DNA of 33,942 bases, taken from NCBI GenBank assembly GCA_027335345.1, contig DAHWOF010000131.1, positions 1-33,942 of the forward strand, read 5' to 3'. Source of the DNA: Granulicella sp. (GTDB taxonomy: Bacteria; Acidobacteriota; Terriglobia; Terriglobales; Acidobacteriaceae). Shown here piece after piece: positions 1-9,194 of the stretch. Every line of letters begins with the position of its first letter. Within the stretch, counting starts at the first letter, position 1. Under the pieces are notes generated by a model that was given only the letters and a program-made list of their open reading frames with translations, searched no databases and was not told the DNA's origin. Both the position numbers and the translations under genes were made by a program.

Positions 1-1271
1 ACATCGGTATAGGCGATGTACTTCGAGTTGGGAGACCACTGCGGATGGTAGTAGAAGGAGGGGTGAGGCCCGAGGTCGATCACCTTGGGCGGCTGCAGCC
101 CATCCTGATCGCGAATATAGAGCTGATACTCACCCGATGCATCGCTGAAATAGGCAATCGACTTCCCATCCGGAGACCAGGCCGGATCCCGCTCTTCGAT
201 TCCGGGCGTCCCGGTCAGGTTGCGCGTGTCTCCCTTCTCTGCCGGCAGCGTGAAGATATCTCCGTGCGCCTCTGCCACCACGCGCACGCCGGAGGGCGAG
301 ATGCCGATGTTCTGCACCTCATCGGCGGGGATATTCCTCAGGCGCGGCATCAGGTCCGGAAGATCGCCATGGATGGTGACATTCACGGCATGCTCTTTGC
401 TGCTGGCCAGATCGTACAGATGCAAAGAGCCAAACTGCTCGTAGACCAGCGCGCCAGGGCCGGCAGAAACCGTCTTCAGATCATATCCATGATTTTCCAC
501 CACCTGGGAGACGGTCTTGGTCTGCGTGTCGTAGCGGAAGAGCGACACCGGGCCGTTTCGGTCGGAGAGAAAATAGACCGATTTCCCCTCCCACACCGGA
601 TTGAAGTCATTCGAGCCCGCTCGTGGAATTTTTACCAGATCCAGGGTCTTCATGTTCACCAGCCAGACCCTCTTCGTCTGCCCACCCCTGTAATGCTTCC
701 AGGCGTCCTCCCACTGCAGGAACGGCTCATAAGCAAAGGTGCTGCCGTCCGGCGAAAAACTTCCCTCCGCAGCGGTCGGCAGCGGGAGCACGGTGGGTAT
801 CCCGGTTCCATCTGTGCGCACCTCAAAGATCTTGAAGAAGTCCGCGTAGCTGGTGCGCATGGAAGCGAAGAGCACCTCATTGCCATCGGGCGTCCAGCCC
901 ACGGCGTAGCTGCCGCTTGGCTCCCAGGTCAATCTTCTGGGCACGCCACCCTCGGCGCTCACCACGTAGACGTCCGTCTGTCCATTTTCGCGGGCCGAAT
1001 AGGCGATCTGGCTTCCATCGGGGGAGAAATACGGCCCCGCCGCCACGGCGCTTTCAGAGGTCAGGCGCTCCGCTTCGCCACCCGAACGCGCCACGGTCCA
1101 AATGTCATCGGCATACAGAAATGCGATCTTGTCTTTGCTCAGCGAGGGATTGCGCAACAGTAGGGTCTTCGCGGGCTGGCTCTGAGCCCATGTTGCCAGC
1201 CCCAGGCTGGCGAAGACAGTGATTGAAGCGGCGGCGACAACGCGTCCAACGCAAATCCGAAACCAGGGCAT
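1..1271 (-). CDS. Tricorn-protease-like secreted S41 peptidase, N-terminal part (cut by window edge)
   Basis: An open frame runs on the minus strand from an ATG at 1271 off the left edge, about 423 codons. The product begins with a hydrophobic signal-like segment (MPWFRICVGRVVAAASITVF) and an Ala-X-Ala-type cleavage region ending around TWAQS. It then shows repeated WD40/PD40-like beta-propeller blades with the hallmark SPDG / WSPDG / TPDG turns (for example YFSPDGSQIAYSA and AWSPDGKSIAYFS). This layout is that of bacterial tricorn protease homologues: two propellers, a PDZ domain and a C-terminal S41 serine protease domain that degrades oligopeptides. Only the propeller part lies inside the window, so the catalytic residues cannot be checked. 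A GTGAGG sequence precedes the start. A TolB-like or DPP-type propeller protein is the alternative if the missing half is not a protease. Confidence 0.8.
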   Translation of the reverse strand, partial: MPWFRICVGRVVAAASITVFASLGLATWAQSQPAKTLLLRNPSLSKDKIAFLYADDIWTVARSGGEAERLTSESAVAAGPYFSPDGSQIAYSARENGQTDVYVVSAEGGVPRRLTWEPSGSYAVGWTPDGNEVLFASMRTSYADFFKIFEVRTDGTGIPTVLPLPTAAEGSFSPDGSTFAYEPFLQWEDAWKHYRGGQTKRVWLVNMKTLDLVKIPRAGSNDFNPVWEGKSVYFLSDRNGPVSLFRYDTQTKTVSQVVENHGYDLKTVSAGPGALVYEQFGSLHLYDLASSKEHAVNVTIHGDLPDLMPRLRNIPADEVQNIGISPSGVRVVAEAHGDIFTLPAEKGDTRNLTGTPGIEERDPAWSPDGKSIAYFSDASGEYQLYIRDQDGLQPPKVIDLGPHPSFYYHPQWSPNSKYIAYTD

Positions 1272-1561
1272 AGGTGAGACCTCACGAAGCATCTTTGCGG
1301 CAAAGAAAACGGTCGAACTTCCGGTTTGGGTGAGGATAGCACTCCCGGGCCGGCAGATCGCCGATTTTTCTTCAGCGCCGAGCCGATCGTCGCAGGCTTT
1401 TTGAATATCAGGCAGATTGGCGATGAAAACCGGCTGCCTTGGACGGCCTGCCACGCCAAGCCAAGCATTAGCAGGGAGAGTCGTCCATATGCCCGCAGCA
1501 GCGGCTCGCCCCGAGTGCGCTGTTTCATCTCCCCAGGGGAAAGCATGGCAAACCAAGTTTT

Positions 1562-1819
1562 GTGACTAAGTCTCAGCAGACCGTGACCATTCATGAGACC
1601 AAGCCCCACCTGTCTCGGATTATCGAGCAGATCCTGAACAATGGGCAGCCTGTGACCATCGCTCGCGCCGGCAAGCCGGTTGTGATCGTCTCGGCACATT
1701 CCGAAGCCCGGCCTTCTCATCGCAAGTTGGGCATGCTCCGGGGAAGAGTCCGGCTGCCGGAGGACCTCGACGTCCATAACGCCGAAATTCAGAAGATGTT
1801 TGAGGCAGATCAACTGTGA
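1562..1819 (+). CDS. Phd/YefM-family type II antitoxin
   Basis: This 85-residue protein has the antitoxin layout. Its N-terminal half (QTVTIHETKPHLSRIIEQIL, then NGQPVTIARAGKPVVIV) matches the Phd/YefM DNA-binding fold, where the protein autorepresses its own operon. Its C-terminal tail (RKLGMLRGRVRLPEDLD, then EIQKMFE) is the usual toxin-wrapping segment. The start is a GTG at 1562. A better ribosome binding site (AGGGGAAAG) sits before an ATG six codons upstream in another frame, whose tiny frame MANQVL ends on top of this GTG, so translation may be coupled or the true start may have drifted. The stop overlaps the GTG of the following PIN toxin by 4 bp. That toxin is broken, so the antitoxin looks like an orphan. 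Confidence 0.8.
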   Translation: MTKSQQTVTIHETKPHLSRIIEQILNNGQPVTIARAGKPVVIVSAHSEARPSHRKLGMLRGRVRLPEDLDVHNAEIQKMFEADQL

Positions 1820-2139
1820 ACTATCTCCTCGACACTCACATCCTCCTTTGGATCTGGACCACGACGAAGTTCGGCACTGGCAAGGCTGGTGCCGCCACAT
1901 TGCCTTGTCGATGGTGGCTTTGGCGGCGCTGACCGAGCTGCGAGCCGGGGAGAAAAAACTTTTTTCCGAAAGGTTCCGCTCAGCGTGCCGGAAATCCGCC
2001 AATTGCTGACTTTCGTGCCGCGCGGGGCTGGCACGGCCTGGAACATCTGCTGCACTCGTCTGACTGGCAAAGACGACATCGATTTCTTGCTCAGTTCTTC
2101 CGCTACCAAAAACAGGAACTTTCGCTCTTCTCTGCCTAA
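1816..2139 (+). pseudogene. Decayed PIN-domain (VapC-type) toxin remnant
   Basis: The GTG at 1816 opens a frame beginning MNYLLDTHILLWIW. This is the canonical first strand and first metal-binding Asp of PIN-domain toxins, which are Mg-dependent ribonucleases. The frame loses similarity after about 15 residues and stops at 1932. In other frames downstream there are weakly PIN-like stretches, such as a segment near 1905-1950 and RHRFLAQFFRYQKQELSLFSA ending at a TAA at 2137-2139, which may be the relic of the C-terminal HRDPFDRLLIAQA...LLSAD region. At least two frameshifts and a shortening relative to a normal toxin of about 130 residues are needed. The N-terminal call is solid; the C-terminal boundary is an inference. 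Confidence 0.55.
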
Positions 2140-2164
2140 CTACAACTGTAGTCTTAGGCTACGG

Positions 2165-4342
2165 TCAGGCGGTGCGGGCCTGAATTTGCAGGAAGCACTG
2201 GATGAGGGCGACGGCGGCCGGGGTGACGCCGGAGATGCGGCTGGCCTGGCCCAGAGTGAGGGGACGAACGCGATCCAGCTTCTCCACCATTTCTCGCGAG
2301 AGACCGCTGCAGGCGCGGTAGTTGAACCAGGCCGGGATGGCGCGGGCCTCGTCTTCGCGGAGGCGCTGGATGGCGCGCTGTTGCTGGGCCAGATAGCCGG
2401 CGAACTTGATGGCCGTTTCAACCGTTTTGATCTCGTTGCGGACCCAGACCGGCAGGGCGCCCCCATGGCTGTAATCTGCCGCGGCCAGCGCGCTCAGCCA
2501 GGGGATGAACTCGGGTCGGGTCTCGCGTTGCGCCTCCAGGCTGGAAAAAAGCGCGGGCAGCAGAAGCTCAATGGTGATCGCGGGGCGCTTGAGGATCTGG
2601 GAGTAGAGTTCGCCGCGCGTGAGCGCAGCCGTCTCTGCGGAGTTCCCAGCGTGGCTGGAGGCGGATTCGAGCGCTGCGGTGAGGATCTGCAGGCAGGGAG
2701 CGGTGAGCCGCGTGGTCTCCAGAAGGTTCTGCAGCGCCTCCGCGCGGGCCTGCTTGGCTGTAAAAGCTGCCCAGGCAGCGTCGTCGATCAGGCCCAGGCG
2801 GCGGCCGTGCGGAGTGAGCCGAGTGTCGGCGTTGTCGATGCGCAGATGGAGGCGAAACTCGGCTCGAGAAGTGAACATGCGGTAGGGCTCATCGGTTCCC
2901 TTGGAGATCAGGTCGTCGATCAGGATGCCGGTGTAGGCCTCGGTGCGGTCCAGGGTGAAGGTATCGGGTGATGCTTCGCCGGGGTCTGCGCTGGAGGGCA
3001 GGCTCTCCAGCCGCGCATGTCTTGCAAACAGGGCGGCGTTGATGCCGGCGATGAGGCCCTGGCAGGCGGCCTCCTCGTAGCCGGAGGTTCCATTGATCTG
3101 CCCGGCCAGGTAGAGGCCGTGGAGCTGCTTCACCCGCAGGGTGCGATCCAGCTCGGTGGGGTCGATCGCGTCGTACTCGATGGCGTAGCCGGGACGCAGC
3201 ATCTCGGCGTTCTCCAACCCGGGAATGCTGTGCACCATGGCCTGCTGGACGTCCATGGGCAGGGAGGTAGACATGCCGTTGATGTAGACCTCGTGGGTGT
3301 TCAGCCCCTCCGGCTCCAGGAAGAACTGATGCGAGGTCTTGTCCGGGAAGCGGACGATCTTGTCTTCGATCGAGGGGCAATAGCGTGGTCCAATGCCGGA
3401 GATCTGTCCGGTGTACATGGGGCTGCGGTGCACGTTGGCCCGGATCAGCGCCAGCGTCTCGGGGGTGGTGACGGCGATGTGGCAGCTAATCTGGCGCAGG
3501 GGAGGTCGCCAGCGGATGCGGGTGGATTCTGGCTGCTGGTCGCCGGATTGGCCTGAGCCGGCGGACTCCAGCGCGGCAAGAGAACGGAAGCTGAAGGGCG
3601 TAGGGTCCGCATCGCCGGGTTGCTCTTCAAATCGGGACCAGTCGATGGTGCGGCCGTCCAGGCGCGGAGGCGTGCCCGTCTTGAGCCGCGTCTGACGCAG
3701 GCCCAGCTTCTTCAGGTTCTCGCCGAGCAGGACGCTGGCTGCTTCGCCGGAGCGGCCGGCGCTGTAGGTCTGCTCTCCGCAGTGAATCAGGCCGTTGAGG
3801 AAGGTGCCGGTGGTGACCACAGTGGCGTGGGCGAAGATGCAGCGGCCGTCGCGCAGCACGATGCCGATGATCCGGGGCGTTGCTGACGGCGAGCCGGCGT
3901 CGCGGATGAGATCAACGACCTCGGCCTGTTTGATGAAGAGGTTGGGGATGGACTCCAGCTTCTCTCGCATCTTGCTGCGGTACAGAGCCTTGTCGCACTG
4001 GGCGCGCGGGCTCCAGACGGCCGGGCCGCGGGAGGTGTTCAGCAGACGGAACTGGATGCCGCAGGAGTCGGCCACCTCACCCATGATGCCGCCCAGGGCA
4101 TCGACTTCGCGGACCAGATGGCCTTTGGCGACGCCGCCGATGGCGGGGTTGCAGGACATCTGTGCGATCAGATCCAGATTGAGGGTGAACAGCGCCGTGC
4201 GCAGGCCCATGCGCGCGGCTGCGGCTGCTGCTTCGCAACCGGCGTGTCCTGCGCCGACGATCACAACGTCAAACTTCTCAGAGAAGTTCGCGTTGGAGAC
4301 AACGGACGAGCCGGCAGCGCCGGATGGATGGGAGAAAGACAC
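2165..4342 (-). CDS. mnmG: MnmG (GidA) tRNA U34 carboxymethylaminomethyl-modification enzyme
   Basis: The 725-residue product has the FAD-binding motif [13 protein letters not shown] (residues 28-40), followed by the family signature [23 protein letters not shown] and the [11 protein letters not shown] motif. With MnmE this enzyme installs the cmnm5 group on the wobble uridine of several tRNAs, in the cytoplasm. The C-terminal helical domain ([20 protein letters not shown] and [11 protein letters not shown]) is complete. The protein is about 95 residues longer than the E. coli enzyme, because of a short N-terminal Ser-rich tail and Ser/Pro/Gln-rich inserts, for example around residues 255-270. 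The start is GTG at 4342, with no Shine-Dalgarno but a TAAAAT hexamer 8 nt upstream. It is divergent from yceH. mnmE is not in the window. Confidence 0.95.
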   Translation of the reverse strand: MSFSHPSGAAGSSVVSNANFSEKFDVVIVGAGHAGCEAAAAAARMGLRTALFTLNLDLIAQMSCNPAIGGVAKGHLVREVDALGGIMGEVADSCGIQFRLLNTSRGPAVWSPRAQCDKALYRSKMREKLESIPNLFIKQAEVVDLIRDAGSPSATPRIIGIVLRDGRCIFAHATVVTTGTFLNGLIHCGEQTYSAGRSGEAASVLLGENLKKLGLRQTRLKTGTPPRLDGRTIDWSRFEEQPGDADPTPFSFRSLAALESAGSGQSGDQQPESTRIRWRPPLRQISCHIAVTTPETLALIRANVHRSPMYTGQISGIGPRYCPSIEDKIVRFPDKTSHQFFLEPEGLNTHEVYINGMSTSLPMDVQQAMVHSIPGLENAEMLRPGYAIEYDAIDPTELDRTLRVKQLHGLYLAGQINGTSGYEEAACQGLIAGINAALFARHARLESLPSSADPGEASPDTFTLDRTEAYTGILIDDLISKGTDEPYRMFTSRAEFRLHLRIDNADTRLTPHGRRLGLIDDAAWAAFTAKQARAEALQNLLETTRLTAPCLQILTAALESASSHAGNSAETAALTRGELYSQILKRPAITIELLLPALFSSLEAQRETRPEFIPWLSALAAADYSHGGALPVWVRNEIKTVETAIKFAGYLAQQQRAIQRLREDEARAIPAWFNYRACSGLSREMVEKLDRVRPLTLGQASRISGVTPAAVALIQCFLQIQARTA

Positions 4343-4350
4343 AGAGCTTT

Positions 4351-4356
4351 ATTTTA
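4351..4356 (-). promoter_or_regulatory. Candidate -10 element of mnmG (leaderless type)
   Basis: On the minus strand TAAAAT lies 8 nt before the GTG of mnmG, with no ribosome binding site between them. A transcript starting 6-7 nt after this hexamer would have a leader of 1-2 nt at most. No convincing -35 was found. Confidence 0.4.
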
Positions 4357-4440
4357 ACGGAGAAGGTGAAGCCGCGAGGGCTGGCGGAGTATAGAGAGTG
4401 TAGAGAACGCGAATTCGGAGAGTCAGGGGAAGATGGAAGC

Positions 4441-5211
4441 ATGGTGCGGTTGAGTGCGGTAGAGGCGCGGGTCCTGGGGGTGTTGATTGAGAAAGAGATT
4501 AATACGCCGGAGTATTATCCGCTGAGTCTCAATGCGACGGTGAATGCCTGCAACCAGAAGAGCAGCCGGGAGCCGGTGATGGAGCTGGCCGAGGCGGACG
4601 TGCGCAGCGCGCTGTTTGAACTGGAACAGATGGGCTTGGTGCGGGCCCTGGTGGAGACCAGGGCGACCAAGTTCGAGCATCGGGTGAGGGATGTTCTGAA
4701 TCTGCGCCGGGATGAGGTGGCGGTGCTGTGTCTGCTCCTGTTGCGGGGGCCGCAAACGGCGGCCGAGCTACGTGCTCGCGCCGAGCGAATGTATGCCTTT
4801 GACGATACCGCCGCTGTGCTCTCCGTCCTGGAGCGGATGGCGGCGCATCCGGAGCCCGGGCAGGAAACGGGTCCAGCAGCGCGTCCAGACGCCCGTCCAG
4901 CGCAGCATCGGGAGCCGTTGACACAACTGCTGCAGCGGCAGCCGGGCTCGCGCGAGGCGCGCTGGATGCACCTGCTCTGCGGGCCGGTGAGTGAGACCGA
5001 GGCGCCCGCAGAATCTGCTCCAGCGCCGGCTGGAGGCGCCCTGCGCGATGGTTTGACGCGGCGCGTGACGGCGCTGGAAGAGCTGGCACAGGCCGCGGAA
5101 GCTCGTCTGCGGGCGCTGGAGGAGCGTCTTCAAGTGACAGAAGAGCGCCTGCAGACCGCGGAGGAGGGACTGCGGGCGCTGGAGGGCGCTTTGGTCAATC
5201 CGGAGCCGTGA
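4441..5211 (+). CDS. yceH: YceH family protein (DUF480/UPF0502)
   Basis: The ATG at 4441 follows a GGGGAAGATGG ribosome binding region and gives 256 residues beginning MVRLSAVEARVLGVLIEKE. The next segment, TPEYYPLSLNATVNACNQKS, is the YceH signature. The family folds as tandem winged helices, and its function is unknown. The second winged helix (LRRDEVAVLCLLLLRGPQTA, then AELRARAERMYAF) is also present. The C-terminal 50 residues (LEELAQAAEARLRALEERLQ onward) form a heptad-patterned coiled coil with three tandem LQTAEERLRALE-like units. The frame remains open to 4324, but the upstream codons lack family similarity. Its 3' end overlaps that of fabD by 17 bp on the opposite strand. Confidence 0.88.
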   Translation: MVRLSAVEARVLGVLIEKEINTPEYYPLSLNATVNACNQKSSREPVMELAEADVRSALFELEQMGLVRALVETRATKFEHRVRDVLNLRRDEVAVLCLLLLRGPQTAAELRARAERMYAFDDTAAVLSVLERMAAHPEPGQETGPAARPDARPAQHREPLTQLLQRQPGSREARWMHLLCGPVSETEAPAESAPAPAGGALRDGLTRRVTALEELAQAAEARLRALEERLQVTEERLQTAEEGLRALEGALVNPEP

Positions 5212-6193
5212 GCCGCTCCAGCGTCTTCTCCAAGCTGGCGGGATCTTCGACGTTGCTGGTGGCCATGCTGCGGTCGATCTGGCGGTTGAGTCCGGTGAGA
5301 ACCTTGCCGGGGCCGACCTCGATCGAGTGCGTGACGTTGTTGTGCTGGAGCACGCCCATGCACTCCACCCAGCGGACCGCTCCGGTGACCTGTCGGATGA
5401 GTGCGTCGCGGATCGCTTCCGGCTGCGTGAGAGGCTGGGCGTCCACGTTGCAGATGACCGGGAAACGGGGTGCGGAGAGAGGAATCTGCCCCAGCCACTC
5501 GGCGAGCTGAAGCTGAGCGGGCATCATCAGCGGGCAGTGGAAGGGAGCGCTGACCGGCAGAAGGACGGCGCGTTTGGCCCCGCGTTGCTTGCAGGCCTCC
5601 GCGGCCTGTTCGACGGCTTCTCGGGAGCCGGAGATGACCGTCTGATCGGGACTGTTGAGATTGGCGACGGTCACGATCTCTTGTCGCTTCCCGGCGGAGC
5701 TGTGAAGCTGGGCGGTGACGCTCTGGCAGGCGGCTTCGATCTCAGCCAGGTTCAGGCCGAGGATGGCCGCCATGGAGCCCTCGCCGGCGGGAACGGCGGT
5801 CTGCATGAACTGCCCGCGCGCCCGGACGGTGCGGACGGCGTCGGCAAAGGGGAGCGCGCCGGCGGCTACGTAAGCGGAAAACTCGCCTAGCGAGTGGCCG
5901 GCTGCGAAGCGGACCGGAAGTTTGCGGGCGGCGAGTTCCGGCTCCAGCACGCGCCAGGCGGCGGCGGAGACGGTGAGGATGGCCGGCTGAGTATGCTCGG
6001 TTAGCTTGAGGGTCTCTTCGGGGCCGTCGAAGATGATCTGAGAGAGAGAGAATCCAAGGGCTTGGTCGGCCTCCTCGAAGACGGCGCGGGCAACTGGGTA
6101 GGTTTCGTAAAGGGCGCGGCCCATGCCGACGGTCTGAGAGCCTTGGCCGGGAAAGAGGAGCGCTATGCCAGGGGTGTCTTGCGGGTTGATCAT
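5195..6193 (-). CDS. fabD: Malonyl-CoA:ACP transacylase
   Basis: FabD moves malonyl groups from CoA to acyl carrier protein to feed fatty-acid elongation. The 332-residue product is full length. It has the FPGQGSQ entry motif (residues 14-20), the nucleophile motif GHSLGEF with Ser101, the conserved Arg126 in RTVRARGQFMQ, and the catalytic His219 in VSAPFHCPLM. It stands alone here, with no fabH, fabG or acpP beside it, which is unlike the fab clusters of many bacteria. The ATG at 6193 has no Shine-Dalgarno, but TACACT lies exactly 7 nt upstream, pointing to a leaderless mRNA. The gene is divergent from the HAD-UbiA fusion and convergent with yceH. Confidence 0.95.
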   Translation of the reverse strand: MINPQDTPGIALLFPGQGSQTVGMGRALYETYPVARAVFEEADQALGFSLSQIIFDGPEETLKLTEHTQPAILTVSAAAWRVLEPELAARKLPVRFAAGHSLGEFSAYVAAGALPFADAVRTVRARGQFMQTAVPAGEGSMAAILGLNLAEIEAACQSVTAQLHSSAGKRQEIVTVANLNSPDQTVISGSREAVEQAAEACKQRGAKRAVLLPVSAPFHCPLMMPAQLQLAEWLGQIPLSAPRFPVICNVDAQPLTQPEAIRDALIRQVTGAVRWVECMGVLQHNNVTHSIEVGPGKVLTGLNRQIDRSMATSNVEDPASLEKTLERLTAPD

Positions 6194-6200
6194 CGCGACT

Positions 6201-6206
6201 AGTGTA
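6201..6206 (-). promoter_or_regulatory. Candidate -10 element of fabD (leaderless type)
   Basis: On the minus strand TACACT is separated by 7 nt (AGTCGCG) from the fabD ATG. The same hexamer at the same spacing occurs before trmJ. The -35 region is weak. Confidence 0.45.
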
Positions 6207-6338
6207 ACCGGCTGCTGCGCGCTCCGTCCTGAGCACTCCGATTCCGCAATCTGGTGCGTTTGCGGAGGATGTAAGAGATAATGAACCCACTTGAGCCGAT
6301 AGGATGAAGAGATTCAGAGGAAGGAGCCTCAGCCGGCC

Positions 6339-7874
6339 ATGAACGGAGCGGAGCCAGTCGCGGAGGTGGGTGGGGTCTCGATGGGGGCCGAGAATGTTCT
6401 TCTAGGATCCGCACTGCGGCCAGGGGTGGCGCTGTGCGTGGATCTGGATGGGACGCTGGTGAAGTCTGACACACTGCTGGATACGCTGTTGGTGGTGGCG
6501 CGGAAGCGTCCGCTGGAGCTGCTGCGCCTGCCGATGTGGGTCTTTCAGGGGCGAGCTGCCTTCAAGAAGCGCGTCGTCGGGCTGGTGAACCTGGATGTGG
6601 AGCACCTGCCGTACAACCGTCCGCTGTTGGAGCTTTTGTTGCAACAGCATGGTCAGGGCCGGCCGATCTATCTGGCCACGGCCTCCGACGCAGGGTTGGC
6701 GGAGCGGGTGGCGGCGCATCTGGGGATCTTCGCCGGGGTGCTGGCCTCCAATGGCGAGACCAACCTGGCAGGGAAGAACAAGCTGGCGGCATTCCGAGCC
6801 AGGTTCGGGAACGAGTTTTGCTACATCGGAAATGCGCGTCCGGATGTAGCCTTGCTGGCGGCCTGCCAGGCGCCAATGGTGGCCAATCCCAGCCTTGCCC
6901 TGCGCGTCGGCCTGCGGCGGGCCGGAACGGCGGTTACGGCCAGATTTGAAGACCAGAGGTCCTGGTTGCAGAGCTGGCTGAAGGCCATCCGGCTACATCA
7001 GTGGGCCAAGAATACGCTGATCTTTGTGCCGCTCATGCTGGCTCACCAATGGCATGCGCGCCTGATGGTGAGAGCGGTCACGGCGTTTTTGAGCTTTGGG
7101 ATGTGCGCTTCGGCGACCTACATCGTCAACGACTTGCTGGATCTGGAGGCTGACCGGATGCATCCCAGCAAGCGGCGCAGGCCGTTTGCCGCCGGCGACC
7201 TGTCCGTGGTCTGGGGTATGGCGGCGGTTTGCCTGCTGCTGCTGGCCTCCCTGGCGTTGGCGCTGGCGCTGCCCAACCTGACGGTGCAGCCGGATGCGGT
7301 AAGGCTCTTGAAGTCGTCGAGCTTTCTCGAGTGGCTGGGGCTCTACGCGGCCTCGACGCTGATGTACTCGCTCTATCTGAAGCGGAAGGTTTTGCTGGAC
7401 GTCTTTGTGCTCAGCGGGCTCTATACGGTGCGGATTCTGGCGGGCAGCGCCGCAACGGGTACGCCCATCTCGGCGTGGCTGGCCGGGTTCAGCGTCTTCT
7501 TCTTCCTCTCGCTGGCCTTTGTGAAGCGGTTCGGCGAGTTGGAGGGCGTGCGCGAGCGGGGTGGGTCGACCAGCAGCGGACGCGGATACATGGTCGGTGA
7601 CCTGGAACAGCTACGCGCGCTGGGCACCGGCTCCATGTATGCTGCCGTGGTGGTGCTGACGCTGTACATCAACAATCCGGAGACGAATCTGCTCTACCAG
7701 CATTCGGCGCGCCTGTGGCTAGTGGTTCCGGTGCTGCTGCTCTGGCTGAGCCGGATGTGGATGCTGGCCAGCCGAGGCAACATGCACGACGATCCGGTGG
7801 TGTTCGCCATTACCGACAAGCGCAGTCTGCTGCTCGGGGCGCTGATGGCGGCGGTGGTCTGGTGGGCGCTGTAG
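6339..7874 (+). CDS. HAD-domain / UbiA prenyltransferase fusion membrane protein
   Basis: The 511-residue product has two parts. Residues about 30-200 are a HAD-like domain with the nucleophile motif DLDGTL (Asp35, Asp37), a central LATASDAGLAERVAAHLG segment, and a late acidic motif region (YIGNARPDVALLAAC) in which the usual Asp pair is reduced. Residues about 215-511 are a UbiA-superfamily transmembrane domain. It has KAIRLHQWAKN and the prenyl-diphosphate motif NDLLDLEADRMHPSKRRRP, followed by LYLKRKVLLDVFVLSGLYT. Relatives include decaprenyl-phosphate phosphoribosyltransferases and other polyprenyl-transferring enzymes of cell-envelope sugar lipids. The substrate cannot be named from sequence, and no DprE-like partner is adjacent. 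An AGGAAGGAG sequence precedes the ATG; an alternative ATG lies at 6381. Confidence 0.85.
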   Translation: MNGAEPVAEVGGVSMGAENVLLGSALRPGVALCVDLDGTLVKSDTLLDTLLVVARKRPLELLRLPMWVFQGRAAFKKRVVGLVNLDVEHLPYNRPLLELLLQQHGQGRPIYLATASDAGLAERVAAHLGIFAGVLASNGETNLAGKNKLAAFRARFGNEFCYIGNARPDVALLAACQAPMVANPSLALRVGLRRAGTAVTARFEDQRSWLQSWLKAIRLHQWAKNTLIFVPLMLAHQWHARLMVRAVTAFLSFGMCASATYIVNDLLDLEADRMHPSKRRRPFAAGDLSVVWGMAAVCLLLLASLALALALPNLTVQPDAVRLLKSSSFLEWLGLYAASTLMYSLYLKRKVLLDVFVLSGLYTVRILAGSAATGTPISAWLAGFSVFFFLSLAFVKRFGELEGVRERGGSTSSGRGYMVGDLEQLRALGTGSMYAAVVVLTLYINNPETNLLYQHSARLWLVVPVLLLWLSRMWMLASRGNMHDDPVVFAITDKRSLLLGALMAAVVWWAL

Positions 7875-8078
7875 GTGCGGGTGGGGGCCTGCGCCGCAGT
7901 GACGTTCCTGGGTTCGGTAGAGGGCCCTCTGGCCAAGCACTGGTATGAAGGGCTGGGCGTACGACGAGTCTTTGCGGACCTGCGGGCTCGCCGAGCGACA
8001 GAGTTCCGGAACCGGCTGCCGGGAGAGGCAAGGCCCCGTTGCCGGAGGCGCCGTCATTTATCCTGAGAGTTCTACGTC

Positions 8079-9194
8079 ATGAGTGCAGCGATTCCGGAGT
8101 TGAAGCAGTTTGATGATGCGGAGCTCGACCGGGTATTTGCCCGGCTGGAGGCCGATGCGGCGGCACAGGCGCGCATGCTCACCGGGAGTGAATCCTTAGA
8201 GGCCTTCCGCCTCCAGTGGCTGGGCCGTAAACAAGGGTTGCTGGGACAGTTGAGCGCTGCGTGGTTGAAGTCCGCTCCCGCAGAGGTTAAGCCGTCTCTT
8301 GGGGTACGCTTCAATCGCCTGAAGGCGCAGATTGAGTCGCTGCTGGAGGAGAGCCGGCAGCAGGACCAGGCAGGCAGCCAAGCCTATGGGCTGGATGTCA
8401 CCTTGCCGGGAGCGGCGCCGCGCGTGGGCGCCGAGCATCCTTTGGTGAAGACCATGGCGGAGATCGTCGGCGTCTTCCAGCGCATGGGGTACTCGGTGGG
8501 TCTGGGGCCGGAGGTGGAGACGGACTTTTACAACTTTGAGGCTCTGAACTTCCCTCCCAACCATCCGGCGCGCGACACCCAGGACACGCTTGTGATCGCC
8601 GACCAGGAGCGGAAGCCGCTGCGGGAGCGGCTGCTGATGCGGACCCATACCTCGCCGGTGCAGATCCGCTCCATGCTGGAGCAAGTGCCGCCGCTGCGGC
8701 TGGTGATTCCGGGCAAGGTACACCGCAATGATGCCGCCGATGCCACGCACTCGCCTGTGTTCCATCAGGTGGAGGGGCTGTGCGTGGACACCCAGATCAC
8801 CTTCAGCGACCTGAAGGGAACGCTGGATCACGCCATGAAGTCGCTGTTCGGCTCGGCGGTGAAGACGCGCTTCTTCCCCAGCTTCTTTCCCTTTACCGAA
8901 CCCAGCGCGGATGTGCAGATCTCCTGCATCTTCTGTGGCGGCAAGGGCTGCCGCAAATGCAAGCACTCGGGATGGATCGAGCTGTTGGGCTGCGGCATGG
9001 TGGACCCGGCGGTCTTTGAGGCGGTCAACCAGCGCCGCTCGGAGATGGGCCGCGAGCTGGTTTATGACACGCGGAAGATCAGCGGATTCGCCTTCGGCAT
9101 GGGCGTGGACCGCATCGCCATGATGAAGTACGGCATCGGCGATATCGGCTTGCTGTACTCAGGGGATCTAAGGTTTTTGGAGCAGTTTGCGTGA
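8079..9194 (+). CDS. pheS: Phenylalanyl-tRNA synthetase alpha subunit
   Basis: PheS is the catalytic subunit that charges tRNA-Phe. The 371-residue product has an N-terminal coiled-coil region for tRNA contact (residues about 10-100) and class II motif 2 (LMRTHTSPVQIRSM). Later come the substrate-pocket signature HQVEGL and motif 3 (FAFGMGVDRIAMMKYGI). A CIFCGGKGCRKCK segment with four Cys replaces the more usual sequence before the active-site Gly-rich stretch. The gene is followed by pheT with a 4-bp GTGA overlap, so the two subunits are translationally coupled. The 204 bp upstream show no T-box and no Phe-rich leader peptide. Confidence 0.95.
   Translation: MSAAIPELKQFDDAELDRVFARLEADAAAQARMLTGSESLEAFRLQWLGRKQGLLGQLSAAWLKSAPAEVKPSLGVRFNRLKAQIESLLEESRQQDQAGSQAYGLDVTLPGAAPRVGAEHPLVKTMAEIVGVFQRMGYSVGLGPEVETDFYNFEALNFPPNHPARDTQDTLVIADQERKPLRERLLMRTHTSPVQIRSMLEQVPPLRLVIPGKVHRNDAADATHSPVFHQVEGLCVDTQITFSDLKGTLDHAMKSLFGSAVKTRFFPSFFPFTEPSADVQISCIFCGGKGCRKCKHSGWIELLGCGMVDPAVFEAVNQRRSEMGRELVYDTRKISGFAFGMGVDRIAMMKYGIGDIGLLYSGDLRFLEQFA

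Noticed and set aside
1326-1565. 79-codon frame ending in MANQVL ahead of the antitoxin
   Set aside because: Only the last six codons follow a ribosome binding site; the rest has no coding character. It is kept as a note on the antitoxin start.
6254-6265. TTGCGGAGGAT upstream of the HAD-UbiA gene, similar to the fic half-site
   Set aside because: A single copy with a mismatch and no inverted partner; expected by chance in a GC-rich genome.
7945-8082. 45-codon ORF ending on the pheS ATG (possible leader peptide)
   Set aside because: It contains no Phe codon, has no ribosome binding site and no attenuator hairpin pair, so a Phe-attenuation leader is not supported.
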